Source: Leadbetterella sp964563435 (lineage in GTDB: Bacteria > Bacteroidota > Bacteroidia > Cytophagales > Spirosomataceae). From it: DNA of 64,000 nt. The notes below the pieces were generated by a model. That model made no database searches, had not been told where the DNA came from, and worked only from the letters and a program-made list of their open reading frames with translations. The stretch spans positions 10,054-74,053 of the forward strand of contig CAZLXI010000024.1 in the NCBI GenBank assembly GCA_964563435.1. The letters are read 5' to 3'. Every line of letters starts with the position of its first letter. Within the stretch, counting starts at the first letter, position 1. Made by a program: the position numbers and the translations under genes. Shown in pieces: positions 51,931-59,629 of this stretch.

Positions 51931-52404
51931 TCAACTCCCCTTTTTTTCAAAGATGAGGGTCTCCGGGAGTTTCGAATCTACCGGGCGGGGCTCCCTGCCC
52001 AGGTAAAGGCGTTGGTTTTCTATTTTCACCGTAGTGGAGCTCCCAAGAAGCTGGTAATAAACCGTTTCACAGTTCATCAGATTTTCAGGACCCCCCATTT
52101 TTGTAGTCCCTATGCCGTCAAATGATATGGTACCACTCTGACCGGCACGGTTATAGCTCACCTCGGCATTTGAAAAATAAGTATTGATAAAAGACCGGCC
52201 GGAGATCTCAAATGCATTCCCTTTTCGGATGATTTCGAGGGTGACCTTCTCCAGGTCATCCTCACAACCCGACATTCCGTAACGATATCCCTTATATACC
52301 CACAGCCCTTCCAGCTCCGAAGGCGTGGAAGTCAGCTGACCTGTTTCACAGGAAAAAAACAGGATCGTCAAAAGAATGAAAGACATGAAACGCATCATCA
52401 TCAA
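51931..52404 (-). CDS. small lipoprotein of unknown function
   Basis: A 157-residue lipoprotein: hydrophobic signal, then lipobox LFFSC at about Cys19. The mature part is beta-rich (LEGLWVYKGYRYGMSGCEDD; ISFDGIGTTKMGGPENL) and resembles small lipocalin/META-like domains only in outline. Two Cys (CEDD, NCETVYY) could pair. The start has four successive Met codons, so the exact start is unsettled. It follows the dipeptide epimerase gene by 35 bases and may be co-transcribed with it. Confidence 0.65.
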   Translation of the reverse strand: MMMMRFMSFILLTILFFSCETGQLTSTPSELEGLWVYKGYRYGMSGCEDDLEKVTLEIIRKGNAFEISGRSFINTYFSNAEVSYNRAGQSGTISFDGIGTTKMGGPENLMNCETVYYQLLGSSTTVKIENQRLYLGREPRPVDSKLPETLIFEKKGS

Positions 52405-52439
52405 AAAAATTTATACCTGAAAGACTCCAAAAGTGCGCC

Positions 52440-53462
52440 TCAGGTTGGAATGTCTTTTAAGAAAGCGCCGATCCCCGGCCGGTCGCGGAAAACGGCCCGG
52501 CCTTTCTCCAGGTACACACCGTCGGCAGGATCATTGGCAATGAGCAGGGTGCCGTCCATATCCACATAATCGAGCAGGGGCAAAAGCTGGGCTATGGCTG
52601 ATATGCCTATGCTCGATTCCGTCATACAGCCCATCATCACGCACATATCATGCCTTCTTGCTTCGGAAATCATCCGTAATCCGGGCGTAATTCCACCACA
52701 TTTGGCCAGCTTTACATTAATGCCCGAGAAGACACCGATACACCGGGAGACATCCTCTTCCGTAATACAGCTTTCATCGGCAATAACCGGCAGGGCGGTA
52801 TATTGTATAACCTCCTTCATGCCTTCGTAGTCTCCGGGTTGCAGGGGCTGCTCGATAAACTCCACCCCGAGTTTTTTCATTTTTTTTGAAAAAGCGATGG
52901 TCTGTTCCACGGTCCAGGCGGTATTGGCATCTACCCTGAAAACCGCATCCGTTTCTTTCCGGAGCGCTTCCACGATCGCAATATCATGATCGGTACCCAG
53001 CTTGATCTTATATACCGGGAAATCATACTCCTTCATCTTCCGGATCATCTCCGGGATCTCATCAATTCCTATGGTATAATTGGAGTAAGGGATGCGGGAG
53101 ATGTCGAGGCCCAGCATCCGGTAAACCGTCTTTCCATGCCGCTTGGCCCACAGGTCATAAGCGGCGATATCAATAGCACAATGAAGGAAGTGATTATGCC
53201 CGATCAGTGGCTTCAGATGATTCCACAATTCTGCCGGGTGCTCCCAGGAAAAGCTTTCAATAGCGGACCGGTGTGTTTCCAGCAGTTCATTCATACCCGC
53301 CGGTGTGATCCCGTAATAGGGTACGGGAGTGGCTTCGCCGTAGCCGGTCAGGGGGCCGTCGCGCAGTTCCACAATAAATGTGGGAGTTTCCGTTCTTACC
53401 CCGTGGGTAATACGGAAAGGGTACCTGCTTTTCAGGTGAATGATGTGCGATTTTATATCCAT
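52440..53462 (-). CDS. L-Ala-D/L-Glu (dipeptide) epimerase, enolase superfamily
   Basis: A 340-residue muconate-lactonizing-type enzyme: YKIKLG with Lys152 and Lys154 (general base), metal ligands Asp178 (VDANTAW), Glu204 (FIEQPL) and Asp229 (IADESC), and the second base in KLAKCGG (Lys251 or Lys254). This DxN/ExP/DES pattern identifies the dipeptide-epimerase branch, which epimerises Ala-Glu and related dipeptides from recycled peptidoglycan. Its start overlaps the lipB 3' end by 10 bases, a translational coupling without known functional link. Confidence 0.85.
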   Translation of the reverse strand: MDIKSHIIHLKSRYPFRITHGVRTETPTFIVELRDGPLTGYGEATPVPYYGITPAGMNELLETHRSAIESFSWEHPAELWNHLKPLIGHNHFLHCAIDIAAYDLWAKRHGKTVYRMLGLDISRIPYSNYTIGIDEIPEMIRKMKEYDFPVYKIKLGTDHDIAIVEALRKETDAVFRVDANTAWTVEQTIAFSKKMKKLGVEFIEQPLQPGDYEGMKEVIQYTALPVIADESCITEEDVSRCIGVFSGINVKLAKCGGITPGLRMISEARRHDMCVMMGCMTESSIGISAIAQLLPLLDYVDMDGTLLIANDPADGVYLEKGRAVFRDRPGIGAFLKDIPT

Positions 53463-54145
53463 TCGGCTTCAAACAAATCTCCCAGGTGCTTTTTTAGCTT
53501 TTCTCCCGCCTCTGCCAAAGGTATTTCCCTGCCCAGCTCCTGCTGAAGCGAGGTAACGGCTTTATCCTCTATGCCGCAGGGAACGATATTCCCGAAATAG
53601 CTGAGGTCAGTATTGACATTCATCGCCAGCCCGTGCATGGTCACCCACCGGCTTGACTTCACGCCGATGGCACATATTTTTCTCGGTACACCGTCGGTAA
53701 GCCACACCCCGGTAAGTCCCGATATCCTTTCCGTCGCGATCCCATAGTCGGCACAGGTGCGGATAACGGCCTCTTCCAGAAAACGCACATAACGGTGGAT
53801 ATCCGTAAAGAAATTATCGAGGTCGAGTATAGGATAGGCCACCAGCTGACCGGGCCCGTGATAAGTGATATCACCACCCCGGTTTATTTTATAGAAGCTG
53901 GCCTCTTTTTGGCTCAGTTCCTCATTATTGACCAGCAAATGGTCCATGCTCCCGCTCTTGCCCAACGTAAACACATGCGGATGCTGGCAGAAAAGCAGAT
54001 AATTCGGGGTAGATTCTTCGGTATTATTATTCCGGTTTGTTAATTTTATATTTACGACACGTGTAAAAAGCTCTTCCTGGTAGTCCCATGCTTCTTTATA
54101 GTCCATGAGGCCCAGGTCGGTGAACTTTACCTGTTTATTTTTCAT
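53453..54145 (-). CDS. lipB: octanoyl-[acyl-carrier-protein] transferase
   Basis: A 230-residue LipB from MKNKQVKFTD at 54145; the longer frame to 54172 adds LFLFKAGR, which is not conserved. Family sequence: QHPHVFTLGKSGSMDHLL, INRGGDITYHGPGQLVAYPI, KICAIGVKSSRWVTMHGLAM (catalytic Lys in GVK) and NIVPCGIEDKAV (catalytic Cys in PCGI). It moves octanoyl from ACP to lipoyl-domain lysines in the first step of lipoate synthesis. Only 29 bases separate it from the divergent yraN gene. Confidence 0.95.
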   Translation of the reverse strand: MKNKQVKFTDLGLMDYKEAWDYQEELFTRVVNIKLTNRNNNTEESTPNYLLFCQHPHVFTLGKSGSMDHLLVNNEELSQKEASFYKINRGGDITYHGPGQLVAYPILDLDNFFTDIHRYVRFLEEAVIRTCADYGIATERISGLTGVWLTDGVPRKICAIGVKSSRWVTMHGLAMNVNTDLSYFGNIVPCGIEDKAVTSLQQELGREIPLAEAGEKLKKHLGDLFEAEWI

Positions 54146-54174
54146 TCGCCCAGCTTTAAAAAGAAATAACAAAT

Positions 54175-54525
54175 ATGAGTGAAAAACTCGACAAAGGGAA
54201 AAAAGGAGAAGAGTATGCTGAACATTTCCTTACTCAGAAAGGTTACATCGTCCTCGACCGCAATTTCACCTCCCTCCATTCGGAGATAGACCTGATTGTA
54301 CAAAAAGACGACCTGCTGATCTTCGTGGAGGTCCGCATCAAAGCCAATGCCGATTACGGGTTCCCGGAAAGCACGCTTTCCCTTGCCAAAATGAATGCCA
54401 TCAAAAGAGGTGCGGCAAGATACCTGTTAAACAGGTCCAAACCGGCAAAAGTTCGTTTTGACATGATCTCCATTGTGGAATCTCCCGTTTTTGAGATCGT
54501 CCATTTTGAGGATGCGTTTTTTTGA
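54175..54525 (+). CDS. yraN: YraN/UPF0102 family protein
   Basis: A 116-residue small endonuclease-like fold: KGKKGEEYAEHFLTQKGYIV helix, RNFTSLHSEIDLIVQKDDLL with the ExD motif and LIFVEVRIKANADYGFPEST (Glu-Val-Arg in place of Glu-Val-Lys), the arrangement of the PD-(D/E)XK nuclease superfamily. The family is conserved and linked to DNA processing, but its reaction is unknown. The catalytic Lys replaced by Arg in EVR is worth noting. Confidence 0.88.
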   Translation: MSEKLDKGKKGEEYAEHFLTQKGYIVLDRNFTSLHSEIDLIVQKDDLLIFVEVRIKANADYGFPESTLSLAKMNAIKRGAARYLLNRSKPAKVRFDMISIVESPVFEIVHFEDAFF

Positions 54526-54579
54526 TATGACGCTTATTTTCATGCCTTATCACCTGAAATAGTCGCCTTTGAATGTTGA

Positions 54580-56121
54580 TCATTTTTCAAAATTTCTCAG
54601 TTTGAAATACGAAAATTCTGCCGTATTATTCTCTCCATTATGAATAAATCCGGGCCTCGACACTCTGTCCCAACGTACAAGTTGTTTTGTGTCAATTGTT
54701 TCTTCGCTTTTTATTTCATTCCACTTCTTCCCGTCCACACTCCAGAAAAAAGAGCATTTATAGCCGTCCGATACCTCTATTTTCAGGTAGGGAGATCCGG
54801 TTGGCAGTATCATCCGGTTAACCAGGGTTTCTTTCCCTTCCTGTATCGCCTTTATTACCAGTGAATCTCCTTTGCTTCCGAAAACGATAAGATTTTTATC
54901 ATCCCCGTAGAAGGTTAATCCCTTCATACTTCCGTTTTTATTGATCACCCGGGTTTCGAAAGAATAATCCGAAGTTTTGGGCCGGACACACAAAACGGTT
55001 CCGTTTTTAGCCCCGTTTCTCAAGCTTCCTTTCAGGATCAGTATTCCGTCTCCCGGTTCAGGCTCCGCATCAGCATGCGGATAGTTCCATGTCCAGTCGT
55101 GTTTCAGCTTTTTTGATTCGAAGTTATCTTCGAAGTCGGAAATTACTTTCTGTCGGGTACCCGGAAAAGGCACCTGTTGTTCTTTTTGGGCCAGCTCACC
55201 GGTCACAAACTCAACCCAATAGTCTTCTGTCATGACCATTTCCTGCAAAATAGGTTGACGCCCGTTAAAGAATCCGGCTTCGGGAGAATAAGCGTGGCAC
55301 ATATAAAACATTCGTCCGTCGGCTGTTTCTGTGGCTGTGCCGTGTCCGCACGACATGAAATCGCCTCCACCCCGGAGAATAGGGTTCTTTTCATACTTTT
55401 CGTACGGACCTTTCAGGTTTTTTGACCGCGCCACATACACATCATAGTCGCTGTGGGGTCCGCAACAGCCATGCGGTGAATAGACAATATAATAATAGCC
55501 TCCTTTTTTGAAATGATATTGCCCTTCCATTCCTATTCTTTCCGTATCTTTTAAGAAGGTAAAATGTTCTCCTTCTAACCGGAGCCCGTTGTCTGACAAT
55601 CTGCTTCCGATTATTTCAATTGGCCGGTTATCCAAACCGTATGCTTTCCATGAAATATACAATTGTCCCTCATCTTCAAAAACGAACGCATCAATAGCTT
55701 CAGTTCCAAACTCTACCAGCAGTCCGTGATCTGTAAATTCTTTTTCCGGATCGTCTGTCGAGGCTACGCCGATATAAGAAACTCCGTCTGACTCACGGCG
55801 GGCGGTATAGTAGGCGAATACTTTTCCCTTGTAATAAAATAATTCTGGGGCCCAGAAAGACGATTTTGCCCATTCCGGACGCTTATTGAAAATATGTCCT
55901 GTCTGAACCCAGTTAATCAGATCGGTGGATTTGAACATCGGATAATAAGGAGCCCATTCTGAGGATGTTCCTGTCGCATAATAGGTGTTTCCGATCCGGA
56001 TGATACTGGGGTCGGCTATATCTCCGGCAATGACCGGGTTGTTGTAAACGTTTACATTCTGAGAATATGCGCTGCCGGCAAACAGCAGGCAACAGATGAA
56101 AAGGATAATATTTTTTTTCAT
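54580..56121 (-). CDS. glycoside hydrolase family 43 enzyme with C-terminal beta-sandwich domain
   Basis: A 513-residue enzyme with a signal peptide (residues 1-21, GSAYSQ). The five-bladed propeller catalytic domain (~25-320) has the GH43 trio: Asp37 in IADPSI, Asp143 in EAIDAFVFED and Glu198 in GMEGQYHF. A second domain (~330-513: FEDNFESKKLKHDWTWNYPH; LTFYGDDKNLIVFG; VRWDRVSRPGFIHNG) is a concanavalin-like DUF1349-type sandwich, usual for beta-xylosidase/arabinosidase members. It acts in the periplasm or at the cell surface on arabinoxylan-, xylan- or arabinan-type oligosaccharides. It stands alone, apart from the SusCD locus. Confidence 0.9.
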   Translation of the reverse strand: MKKNIILFICCLLFAGSAYSQNVNVYNNPVIAGDIADPSIIRIGNTYYATGTSSEWAPYYPMFKSTDLINWVQTGHIFNKRPEWAKSSFWAPELFYYKGKVFAYYTARRESDGVSYIGVASTDDPEKEFTDHGLLVEFGTEAIDAFVFEDEGQLYISWKAYGLDNRPIEIIGSRLSDNGLRLEGEHFTFLKDTERIGMEGQYHFKKGGYYYIVYSPHGCCGPHSDYDVYVARSKNLKGPYEKYEKNPILRGGGDFMSCGHGTATETADGRMFYMCHAYSPEAGFFNGRQPILQEMVMTEDYWVEFVTGELAQKEQQVPFPGTRQKVISDFEDNFESKKLKHDWTWNYPHADAEPEPGDGILILKGSLRNGAKNGTVLCVRPKTSDYSFETRVINKNGSMKGLTFYGDDKNLIVFGSKGDSLVIKAIQEGKETLVNRMILPTGSPYLKIEVSDGYKCSFFWSVDGKKWNEIKSEETIDTKQLVRWDRVSRPGFIHNGENNTAEFSYFKLRNFEK

Positions 56122-56139
56122 GTGTTGTCATTTTACACT

Positions 56140-56192
56140 AAACGGTTGAAGGGCCCGTTTTAGCTGCAAATTACTATTATAAACAAACGGTT
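56140..56192. promoter_or_regulatory. AAACGGTT direct repeat upstream of the GH43 gene
   Basis: AAACGGTT occurs at 56140-56147 and again at 56185-56192, 45 bases apart; AAACGG (56140-56145) also forms an inverted repeat with CCGTTT (56155-56160). They lie 19 to 71 bases upstream of the divergent GH43 start, where a regulator site could be expected. Confidence 0.3.
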
Positions 56193-56296
56193 TTAATTTC
56201 AATAGCTTCTTAATTTTTTGATTATTTGCCGACAGGCAGCAAGGATGTTGCATTTTATGGGCCTACCTGTTATTTTCGGCCAATGTTTGAAATAAA

Positions 56297-57088
56297 TTGA
56301 GTAAAGATTTAAACACTCCCTGGCGGCTGACCGCCTCCACCATTTACCGGAAGCCGGTCGACTCCAAAATACTGGGATCCGTCGAACTGGATGTAACCGA
56401 TCTGGAAGCTTACATATCAGAGCTCCGGAAAAAAGGCGTAAAGATCACCCTTACTCATTTTTTCACCCTCGCCACCGGCCGGGCCATAGCAGAACATATC
56501 CCCGAATTCAATACCTATCTGAAAAGAGGGAAAATATATCCCTTCGGACAACTCACCGCCTCGGTAAGCCTGCGCATGCCTTCCGGTGAAATGAGCTCTA
56601 TAAAGGTGACCGATCCCGGAAAGAAAAGCTACAGGGAAGTGGTCAATGAGCTCACGGCAGGGATTGAAGAAGCGGTGCAGGGGGAAGAATCCAAAGCCAA
56701 CCGTATGAAGGGTGCGCTGGGGAACATCCCCTGGCCTTTCCGTAAATGGGTGTACGGGCTTATCCGTTTCCTGATCCTCGATCTTGGCATTTCTATTCCC
56801 GCTCTGGGCCTGTCTGCGCAGTCTTTCGGCACCTATATCGTATCGAATGTGGGAACTCTGGGGCTTGACGGCGGCTACCCGGCGCTCATGCCTACCGGAA
56901 ATATCAGCCTTGTTCTCATTCTTGGAAGGGTAAGAGAAATGCCCTGGGTTCATGAAGGACAGGTGGTGCCGCGGCGGATCATCAAGGTGTCGGCCGCCCT
57001 GGATCACCGGGTGGTGGATGCGGCCCACGGCGGTAAGCTGTTCAATTATCTCCGGCGAGCGGTCAGAGAGCCCCGGAGGTTCGAATAA
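56297..57088 (+). CDS. stand-alone 2-oxoacid dehydrogenase E2 catalytic domain
   Basis: A 263-residue protein that corresponds only to the acyltransferase core of E2: WRLTASTIYRKPVDSKILGS, the core helices, VSNVGTLGLDGGYPALMPTG and the C-terminal active site SAALDHRVVDAAHGGKLF (HRVVDA form of the HxxxDG motif). No lipoyl or E1/E3-binding domain is present, though usual E2 proteins have 400+ residues with those. The start is a TTG; no ATG or GTG is in frame nearby. Proteins of this short form are found widely, but their substrate is unknown. Confidence 0.82.
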   Translation: MSKDLNTPWRLTASTIYRKPVDSKILGSVELDVTDLEAYISELRKKGVKITLTHFFTLATGRAIAEHIPEFNTYLKRGKIYPFGQLTASVSLRMPSGEMSSIKVTDPGKKSYREVVNELTAGIEEAVQGEESKANRMKGALGNIPWPFRKWVYGLIRFLILDLGISIPALGLSAQSFGTYIVSNVGTLGLDGGYPALMPTGNISLVLILGRVREMPWVHEGQVVPRRIIKVSAALDHRVVDAAHGGKLFNYLRRAVREPRRFE

Positions 57089-57105
57089 AATCACTTTTAT
57101 CCGAA
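57080..57105. terminator. hairpin at the end of the E2-like gene
   Basis: TTCG-A-ATAAAA and TTTTAT-C-CGAA form a mismatched 11-base stem around TCAC. It overlaps the stop codon. Weak, but it is the only such structure before the convergent mlaF stop. Confidence 0.35.
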
Positions 57106-57188
57106 AGAATACCTGCCTTCTCCTGAAATTCAAATGCGCTATATATAGAAACCATCCAAAAGAGAGAACCTGCTTTGTTCCTGAAAAC

Positions 57189-57935
57189 TTATCCCCGAAG
57201 TTGTTTCAAGGCGTGATTGGAGAAAACAAATTCATCCAGCTCCTGCAGATCGGTTTCCAGGATGCTCTTGCTGTCGCCTTCCCAGATCTTCCTGCCCTCG
57301 TAGAGAAATTTAATGTTCTGCCCGATGGAAAGTACCGAATTCATATCATGGGTGATCACTACGGTGGTGGTGCCGTACTCCTGGGTGATCTCCTGGATCA
57401 GCTCGTCGATCCGGATAGAGGTCAACGGATCCAGGCCGCTGTTCGGTTCGTCGCAGAAAAGGTATTTCGGATTGAGTACGATAGCCCGGGCTATTCCCAC
57501 TCTTTTCTTCATGCCGCCGGATATCTCTGAGGGCATGCGGCTGCCCGCAGCTTCCAGCCCTACCCGCTTCAGGCAAAATTCTACCCGGTCCCGTTTTTCC
57601 GCCTCACTTTGCTTCGTCAGCATGTCCAGCGGAAACTTCACGTTCTGAAACACCGTCTGGGAGTCAAAAAGAGCTCCGCCCTGAAAAAGCACGCCCATTT
57701 CACGCCGCACATCGATCCGTTCTTTTTCGGATTTATGCAGAAATTCACGACCATCATAGAGCACTTCGCCGGTATCGGGCGTCACCAGGTCCAGCATACA
57801 CTTCAGCAGAACGCTTTTACCTGTGCCACTGGCACCGATTACCAGGCTGGTCTCCCCGTCCCGGAAAACTCCGGAAACATCATCCAGCACCTTACGGCCA
57901 TTAAAGCTCTTACTAATATTCTTAATTTCTATCAT
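57189..57935 (-). CDS. mlaF: MlaF-type ABC transporter ATPase
   Basis: A 248-residue ATPase with Walker A GASGTGKSVLL, ABC signature ISGGMKKRVGIARAI, Walker B YLFCDEPNSGLDP, and switch His in VVITHDM. The MlaF/Ttg2A type is shown by KILDV-like start IEIKNISKSFNGRKVLDDVS and the GLDPLTS sequence. It drives phospholipid (or sterol-type) transport between inner and outer membrane with the MlaE permease. The stop of mlaE and the start of mlaF overlap by 4 bases. No MCE-domain gene is next to it in this window, though the system needs one. Confidence 0.9.
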   Translation of the reverse strand: MIEIKNISKSFNGRKVLDDVSGVFRDGETSLVIGASGTGKSVLLKCMLDLVTPDTGEVLYDGREFLHKSEKERIDVRREMGVLFQGGALFDSQTVFQNVKFPLDMLTKQSEAEKRDRVEFCLKRVGLEAAGSRMPSEISGGMKKRVGIARAIVLNPKYLFCDEPNSGLDPLTSIRIDELIQEITQEYGTTTVVITHDMNSVLSIGQNIKFLYEGRKIWEGDSKSILETDLQELDEFVFSNHALKQLRG

Positions 57936-58663
57936 GTCAAAAGTTCGGCTAAGAGGTAGTCGGCGATCAGGATCGCGATACAGCTGTTGGTCACGGCAGT
58001 GGTGGAAACCTTACCTACTTCCAGCGCCCCACCCCTTGTATAATACCCTTTATAGGCAGAAATAGTAGCGATCAGAATACCAAAAACGGCCGATTTAATG
58101 ATGGGAATGACCATGTTGAACGGGATGAAAGAAAAACGTATCCCGTAAATGTATTGCTCCGGCGTGATGATACCTGTGGCAGTTCCGGCAATATACCCCC
58201 CTGCTATACCGATAAAGCCGGAAAGAACAGCTAAAATCGGGAACATGACAAAAGCCGCCAGCACTTTGGGCAGCACCAGGTAAGAAGCGGCATTAATGCC
58301 CATAACCTCCAGTGCCTCCACCTGCTCGGTGATCCTCATGGTGCCCAGCTCCGAAGCGATATTGGAGCCTACTTTACCGGCCAGGATCACGCACATGAAG
58401 GTGGAAGAAAGCTCCAGGAGCATCATATCCCGCACAATATTACTGACGATATAGGTGGGGATTATGGGACTCACGAGGTTGGCATTGATCTGTACGCAGG
58501 TTACCGCACCGATAAAAAACGCCACTATACAAACTATAAGAAGCGAGTCTATTCCGATCATCATACATTCATCGATAAACCGCTTCCAGTAAACCTTCAG
58601 GCTCTCACGTCGCGTGAAAAGTTCATAGAGAAACAGGAGGAACTTCCCGAATTTTCTAAACAT
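57932..58663 (-). CDS. mlaE: MlaE-type ABC transporter permease
   Basis: A 243-residue MlaE permease: LLIVCIVAFFIGAVTCVQIN start, VGSNIASELGTMRITEQVEA with the conserved ELGTM coupling helix, LVLPKVLAAFVMFPILAVLS and the STTAVTNSCIAILIADYLLA end. Five or six membrane helices. It forms the inner-membrane part of the lipid transporter with MlaF, which follows directly. A -7 box TACCTTTG (minus strand, 58691-58684) is 20 bases upstream of the start. Confidence 0.92.
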   Translation of the reverse strand: MFRKFGKFLLFLYELFTRRESLKVYWKRFIDECMMIGIDSLLIVCIVAFFIGAVTCVQINANLVSPIIPTYIVSNIVRDMMLLELSSTFMCVILAGKVGSNIASELGTMRITEQVEALEVMGINAASYLVLPKVLAAFVMFPILAVLSGFIGIAGGYIAGTATGIITPEQYIYGIRFSFIPFNMVIPIIKSAVFGILIATISAYKGYYTRGGALEVGKVSTTAVTNSCIAILIADYLLAELLT

Positions 58664-58683
58664 GTAACTTCTTTATTAACACA

Positions 58684-58691
58684 CAAAGGTA
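58684..58691 (-). promoter_or_regulatory. -7 promoter element candidate of mlaEF
   Basis: TACCTTTG on the minus strand, the same -7 sequence as at the riboswitch and tRNA promoters, 20 bases before the mlaE ATG. No TTG at the expected spacing. Confidence 0.35.
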
Positions 58692-58724
58692 AGCATCTAT
58701 GGAATGTGATGATCCCGTAATCTG

Positions 58725-58757
58725 TTGAAAATTTATCCGGCGTTTCATGTATTTTTG
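58725..58757 (+). promoter_or_regulatory. promoter candidate for the SDR gene
   Basis: TTG (58725-58727), a 22-base spacer, then TATTTTTG (58750-58757). A second -7 box, TAAATTTG (58780-58787), is nearer to the gene, 22 bases after the TTG at 58755-58757. Confidence 0.4.
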
Positions 58758-58830
58758 TCAAAACAAGCCAAAGGCCGTTTAAATTTGCAAAATGAGCCCG
58801 GAGAACAAAATTTAAACATGCTCTTAACAG

Positions 58831-59526
58831 ATGCGAAAATTAGCAGTAGTTACCGGCGGGTCAAAAGGGATAGGAAAAGCGATCGTTGAGAAATTTTTCC
58901 GGGAGGGCTTTGAGGTGGCTGTCTGTGCCCGGAACCTTACGCTGCTCAAAGAATTAAAAGCGGATCTTGACCCCTCCGCCCTGCATATTTTCAGCGCCGA
59001 TGTGTCACGTAAGGAGGAAGTGGAGGCTTTTGGTGATTTTGTACTGGGCCTTAACCGGCCAATTGCTGCATTGGTCAACAATGCCGGGGTTTTTATTCCG
59101 GGTAAACTGCTGGAAGAAGACGACCGGAACCTGCCACTCCAGCTCGACACCAACCTTATGAGCGCCTATTACCTCACCCGGAAGCTGATCCACCGGCTCA
59201 AAGCCGTTGAGCAGGGACATATCTTCAACATCTGCTCCATTGCCAGCCTGTCGGCCTATCCTTACAGCGGCTCCTACTCGGTTTCCAAATTCGCTCTGCT
59301 GGGCTTCAGCAAAGGCCTGCGGGAGGAATTAAAGACAAGCGGCGTAAAGGTTACTTCTGTCATTCCGGGAGCCACTTTGACCGATAGCTGGGCCGACAGC
59401 GGCCTGCCCGATAGCCGTTTTATTAAAGCAGAAGATGTGGCCGATAGCATTTGGGCAGCCTTTAAGCTTTCCCCTGCTGCTGTAGTGGAAGAGATCGTTA
59501 TAAGGCCTCAGTTGGGAGATTTATAA
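58831..59526 (+). CDS. short-chain dehydrogenase/reductase
   Basis: A 231-residue SDR: the nucleotide-binding TGGSKGIGKA (residues 8-17), the NNAG motif (LVNNAGVF), and catalytic Ser136 - Tyr149 - Lys153 (ICSIAS ... YSVSK). The Arg in VCARN suggests NADP(H) preference. The substrate is unknown; such short SDRs without further domains reduce carbonyl compounds or aldehydes in the cytoplasm. It is divergent from mlaEF and converges with the gene at 59630. Confidence 0.92.
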   Translation: MRKLAVVTGGSKGIGKAIVEKFFREGFEVAVCARNLTLLKELKADLDPSALHIFSADVSRKEEVEAFGDFVLGLNRPIAALVNNAGVFIPGKLLEEDDRNLPLQLDTNLMSAYYLTRKLIHRLKAVEQGHIFNICSIASLSAYPYSGSYSVSKFALLGFSKGLREELKTSGVKVTSVIPGATLTDSWADSGLPDSRFIKAEDVADSIWAAFKLSPAAVVEEIVIRPQLGDL

Positions 59527-59629
59527 AGCGGGAAAGGACTCACTTAAGTCCCCGTGCGAGGGAAGTACGGCAGCCGGAAGATTCATAAGACGAAAAAGCT
59601 GTCCTGCGGTTTCACGGCGTATAGTTATA

